Source: Anaerolineaceae bacterium UBA1415 (GTDB taxonomy: Bacteria; Chloroflexota; Anaerolineae; Anaerolineales; Anaerolineaceae). Taken from it: a stretch of DNA of 64,000 nt. The DNA is taken from positions 62,001 through 126,000 of the forward strand of contig DBPR01000021.1 in the NCBI GenBank assembly GCA_002305635.1, in the 5' to 3' direction. The notes under the pieces are model-generated. The model saw only the letters and a program-made list of their open reading frames with translations. It was not told where the DNA came from and made no database searches. A program made the position numbers and the translations under genes. Of this stretch, positions 62,156-64,000 are shown piece after piece (the stretch's first letter is position 1; the number at the start of each line of letters is the position of its first letter).

Positions 62156-64000
62156 TTGAAAAACAATAATACAGGCAACTACAACGCAGAAGCCATTCAA
62201 ATTCTTGAAGGGCTCGAAGCTGTCCGCCGACGACCAGGTATGTATGTCGGTGGAACAGACACCAAGGCATTGCATCATCTGATATACGAAGTCGTCGATA
62301 ACTCGATTGACGAAGCCCTGGCTGGCAGCGCGACGGAGATTCAGATCATCATCAATCCCGACGACAGTGTGACCGTCAAAGACGACGGCCGCGGCATCCC
62401 TGTTGGTATCCATCCTGAGAAGAAAATCTCGGCTCTACAGGTGGTTATGACCGTTTTGCATGCCGGCGGCAAGTTTGGCGGCGGTAGTTACAAGGTATCA
62501 GGCGGGTTGCATGGTGTCGGCGTTTCTGCTGTCAACGCGCTATCAGAATGGTGCGAAGTAACCGTTAAACGGGATAATAAGATCTATTTTCAACGTTATG
62601 AAAAGGGACTACCTCAGGAAGATGTCAAAGTCGTTGGTACTTACAAAGGCGAACAGACCGGTACTTCAACAACTTTCCGATACGATCGAAGCATATTCCT
62701 CGAGGATGCCACTTTTCGTTTTGAGACCCTGGCTCAGCGCTTCAGGGAAATGGCTTTCGTTACCCGCGGTGTCACCATCAAGTTGGCCGACAATCGTACC
62801 GGCAAGGAAATGACCTTTCACTTTGAAGGCGGTATCGCATCTTTTGCCCGTTACGTCAACCGCAATCGTGAAGTTTTGCATCCGATGATCTACGGCGAGA
62901 AAGAAATCGCGGGCGTTAACATTGAATTCGCTGTCCAATACACCGATGCCTATTCTGAATCGATTTACAGCTTTGCCAACACGATCAACACCGGCGATGG
63001 CGGCACCCACCTGACCGGTCTCAGAGCGGCAATTACCCGTTGTATTAACGATTATGGGCGAAAATCCGGCCTCTTACGCGATTCTGATGCCAACTTTACC
63101 GGCGAAGACACCCGCGAAGGTCTGACAGGAATTATCAGCGTCAAACATCCCGATCCGCAGTTTGAAAGTCAGACCAAGGTCAAACTGATGAATGCCGATG
63201 TGCAAACCTACACGCAGCAAGTCGTCGGCGATACCATTTCAACCTTTCTTGACGAAAACCCATCCGCTGGAAAAGCGATCATTCAAAAATGCCTCACTTC
63301 AGCCAGAGCGAGGGACGCGGCTAAGAAAGCGCGTGACCTTGTCATCCGCAAATCAGCGCTCGAATCGATGACCTTGCCGGGCAAGCTGGCAGATTGTTCC
63401 GAACGGGATTCCAGCAAAACCGAAATGTACATCGTTGAAGGTGAATCCGCTGGTGGCTCCGCCAAACAAGGCCGCGATCGTCATTTTCAAGCCATCCTGC
63501 CTTTGCGCGGGAAGATTTTGAATACCGAACGCGCTCGTTTGGACAAAATCCTGGGGAATCGCGAAGTGCGTGCGCTGGTTTCAGCTTTGGGAACCGGCAT
63601 TGGCGACTCATTCGATCTGAAGGGCCTGCGCTACGGTAAAGTCATCATCATGACCGATGCTGACGTTGATGGCGCGCATATCCGCACACTGCTGCTGACC
63701 TTCTTCTTCCGTTACATGCAGCCCCTGATCGAAGCCGGGCATCTGTATATCGCTCAGCCGCCGCTCTACCGCATCAGCTACCGCAATCAGATTTCCTATG
63801 CTTATAGCGACCTCGAAATGGAAAGAATGGTGGAAAAGATCGGAGGAAAAAACAAGGTCAACATTTCACGATATAAAGGTCTCGGTGAAATGAATCCTGA
63901 GCAACTCTGGGAAACGACCATGAACCCCGAAAATCGAACGCTCCTTCAGGTGGAAGTCGAAGACGCAGTTGAAGCCGATCAGACCTTTGACATGTTGATG
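62156..64000 (+). CDS. gyrB: DNA gyrase subunit B (truncated by window edge)
   Basis: Open for 615 codons to the window edge; only about 20 C-terminal residues should be missing. Start is a TTG (62156) with AGCGGAG upstream. The GHKL ATPase motifs are [29 protein letters not shown] and [22 protein letters not shown] is the ATP-sensing QTK loop. The TOPRIM domain shows [19 protein letters not shown] and [20 protein letters not shown]. The first acidic triplet reads EGESA rather than the common EGDSA. It supplies the ATPase of the gyrase heterotetramer that introduces negative supercoils. gyrA is not in view. Confidence 0.95.
   Translation, partial: MKNNNTGNYNAEAIQILEGLEAVRRRPGMYVGGTDTKALHHLIYEVVDNSIDEALAGSATEIQIIINPDDSVTVKDDGRGIPVGIHPEKKISALQVVMTVLHAGGKFGGGSYKVSGGLHGVGVSAVNALSEWCEVTVKRDNKIYFQRYEKGLPQEDVKVVGTYKGEQTGTSTTFRYDRSIFLEDATFRFETLAQRFREMAFVTRGVTIKLADNRTGKEMTFHFEGGIASFARYVNRNREVLHPMIYGEKEIAGVNIEFAVQYTDAYSESIYSFANTINTGDGGTHLTGLRAAITRCINDYGRKSGLLRDSDANFTGEDTREGLTGIISVKHPDPQFESQTKVKLMNADVQTYTQQVVGDTISTFLDENPSAGKAIIQKCLTSARARDAAKKARDLVIRKSALESMTLPGKLADCSERDSSKTEMYIVEGESAGGSAKQGRDRHFQAILPLRGKILNTERARLDKILGNREVRALVSALGTGIGDSFDLKGLRYGKVIIMTDADVDGAHIRTLLLTFFFRYMQPLIEAGHLYIAQPPLYRISYRNQISYAYSDLEMERMVEKIGGKNKVNISRYKGLGEMNPEQLWETTMNPENRTLLQVEVEDAVEADQTFDMLM

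Noticed and set aside
1..64000. CRISPR array, prophage, insertion sequence or toxin-antitoxin pair
   Set aside because: I looked for spaced direct repeats, transposase motifs and small paired genes and found none that stand up.

Overview
This window looks like chromosomal DNA of an anaerobic, fermentative bacterium. I think it belongs to Chloroflexota, probably class Anaerolineae. That is an inference from the gene set: a complete lysine-fermentation operon, lipoproteins with Pro/Thr linkers, monoderm-type housekeeping genes, no outer-membrane genes and moderate G+C by eye. No rRNA or other definitive marker is present. Almost all of the window is coding. I see no prophage, insertion sequence or CRISPR array; the only mobile-element-like gene is one orphan tyrosine recombinase.

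Layout. 1-4.7 kb (minus strand): a CinA-like protein, an amidohydrolase fused to a CYTH domain, and glycogen synthase. 4.8-12.5 kb: yraN-miaA, ftsH, efp with a small Cys-rich gene, a lipoprotein, a GNAT-like protein, tRNA-Gly, dgkA and trxA. 12.5-21.7 kb (minus strand): murA with a natural Cys-to-Asp active site, pckA, a large glycosidase-like lipoprotein with nusB and asp23, small unknown genes and a Rel (p)ppGpp enzyme. 21.7-27.2 kb: a two-subunit flavin/Fe-S dehydrogenase, the recombinase, a 0.6-kb A+T-rich gap and a small unknown gene.

27.2-43.6 kb is the metabolic centre. A lysine riboswitch precedes kal-kce-kdd-kamA-kamB-kamC-kamD-kamE-atoD-atoA. Convergent to it lies thl-crt-hbd-acd-etfB-etfA. 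Together they would convert lysine through beta-lysine, 3,5-diaminohexanoate, 3-keto-5-aminohexanoate, 3-aminobutyryl-CoA and crotonyl-CoA to butyrate, acetyl-CoA and ammonia. The riboswitch terminator uses the 3' strand of aptamer helix P1 as its own 5' arm. That geometry predicts an ON switch, which suits a catabolic operon.

45.0-48.3 kb holds the most unusual element: a sigma70-type promoter with a GAAC-N4-GTTC SOS box between its -35 and -10 hexamers, followed by three tightly packed genes. They encode a RecA-like protein without a P-loop that ends in a beta-clamp-binding pentapeptide, a small helical protein, and a family-B DNA polymerase lacking proofreading motifs and altered in polymerase motifs B and C. 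I read this as a damage-inducible mutagenesis or tolerance cassette, analogous to imuA-imuB-dnaE2 but built on a PolB2-like protein.

48.3-52.8 kb: a mannose-family PTS (IIA, IID, IIC, IIB), a SIS-domain protein and a divergent GntR regulator, plausibly for an amino sugar or an Amadori product such as glucoselysine. 53-64 kb: tRNA-Leu, tig, clpP, a HAD phosphatase, rlmN, ftsY, prfB with its programmed +1 frameshift, pfkA, an atypical response regulator, a membrane protein and gyrB, which runs off the right edge.
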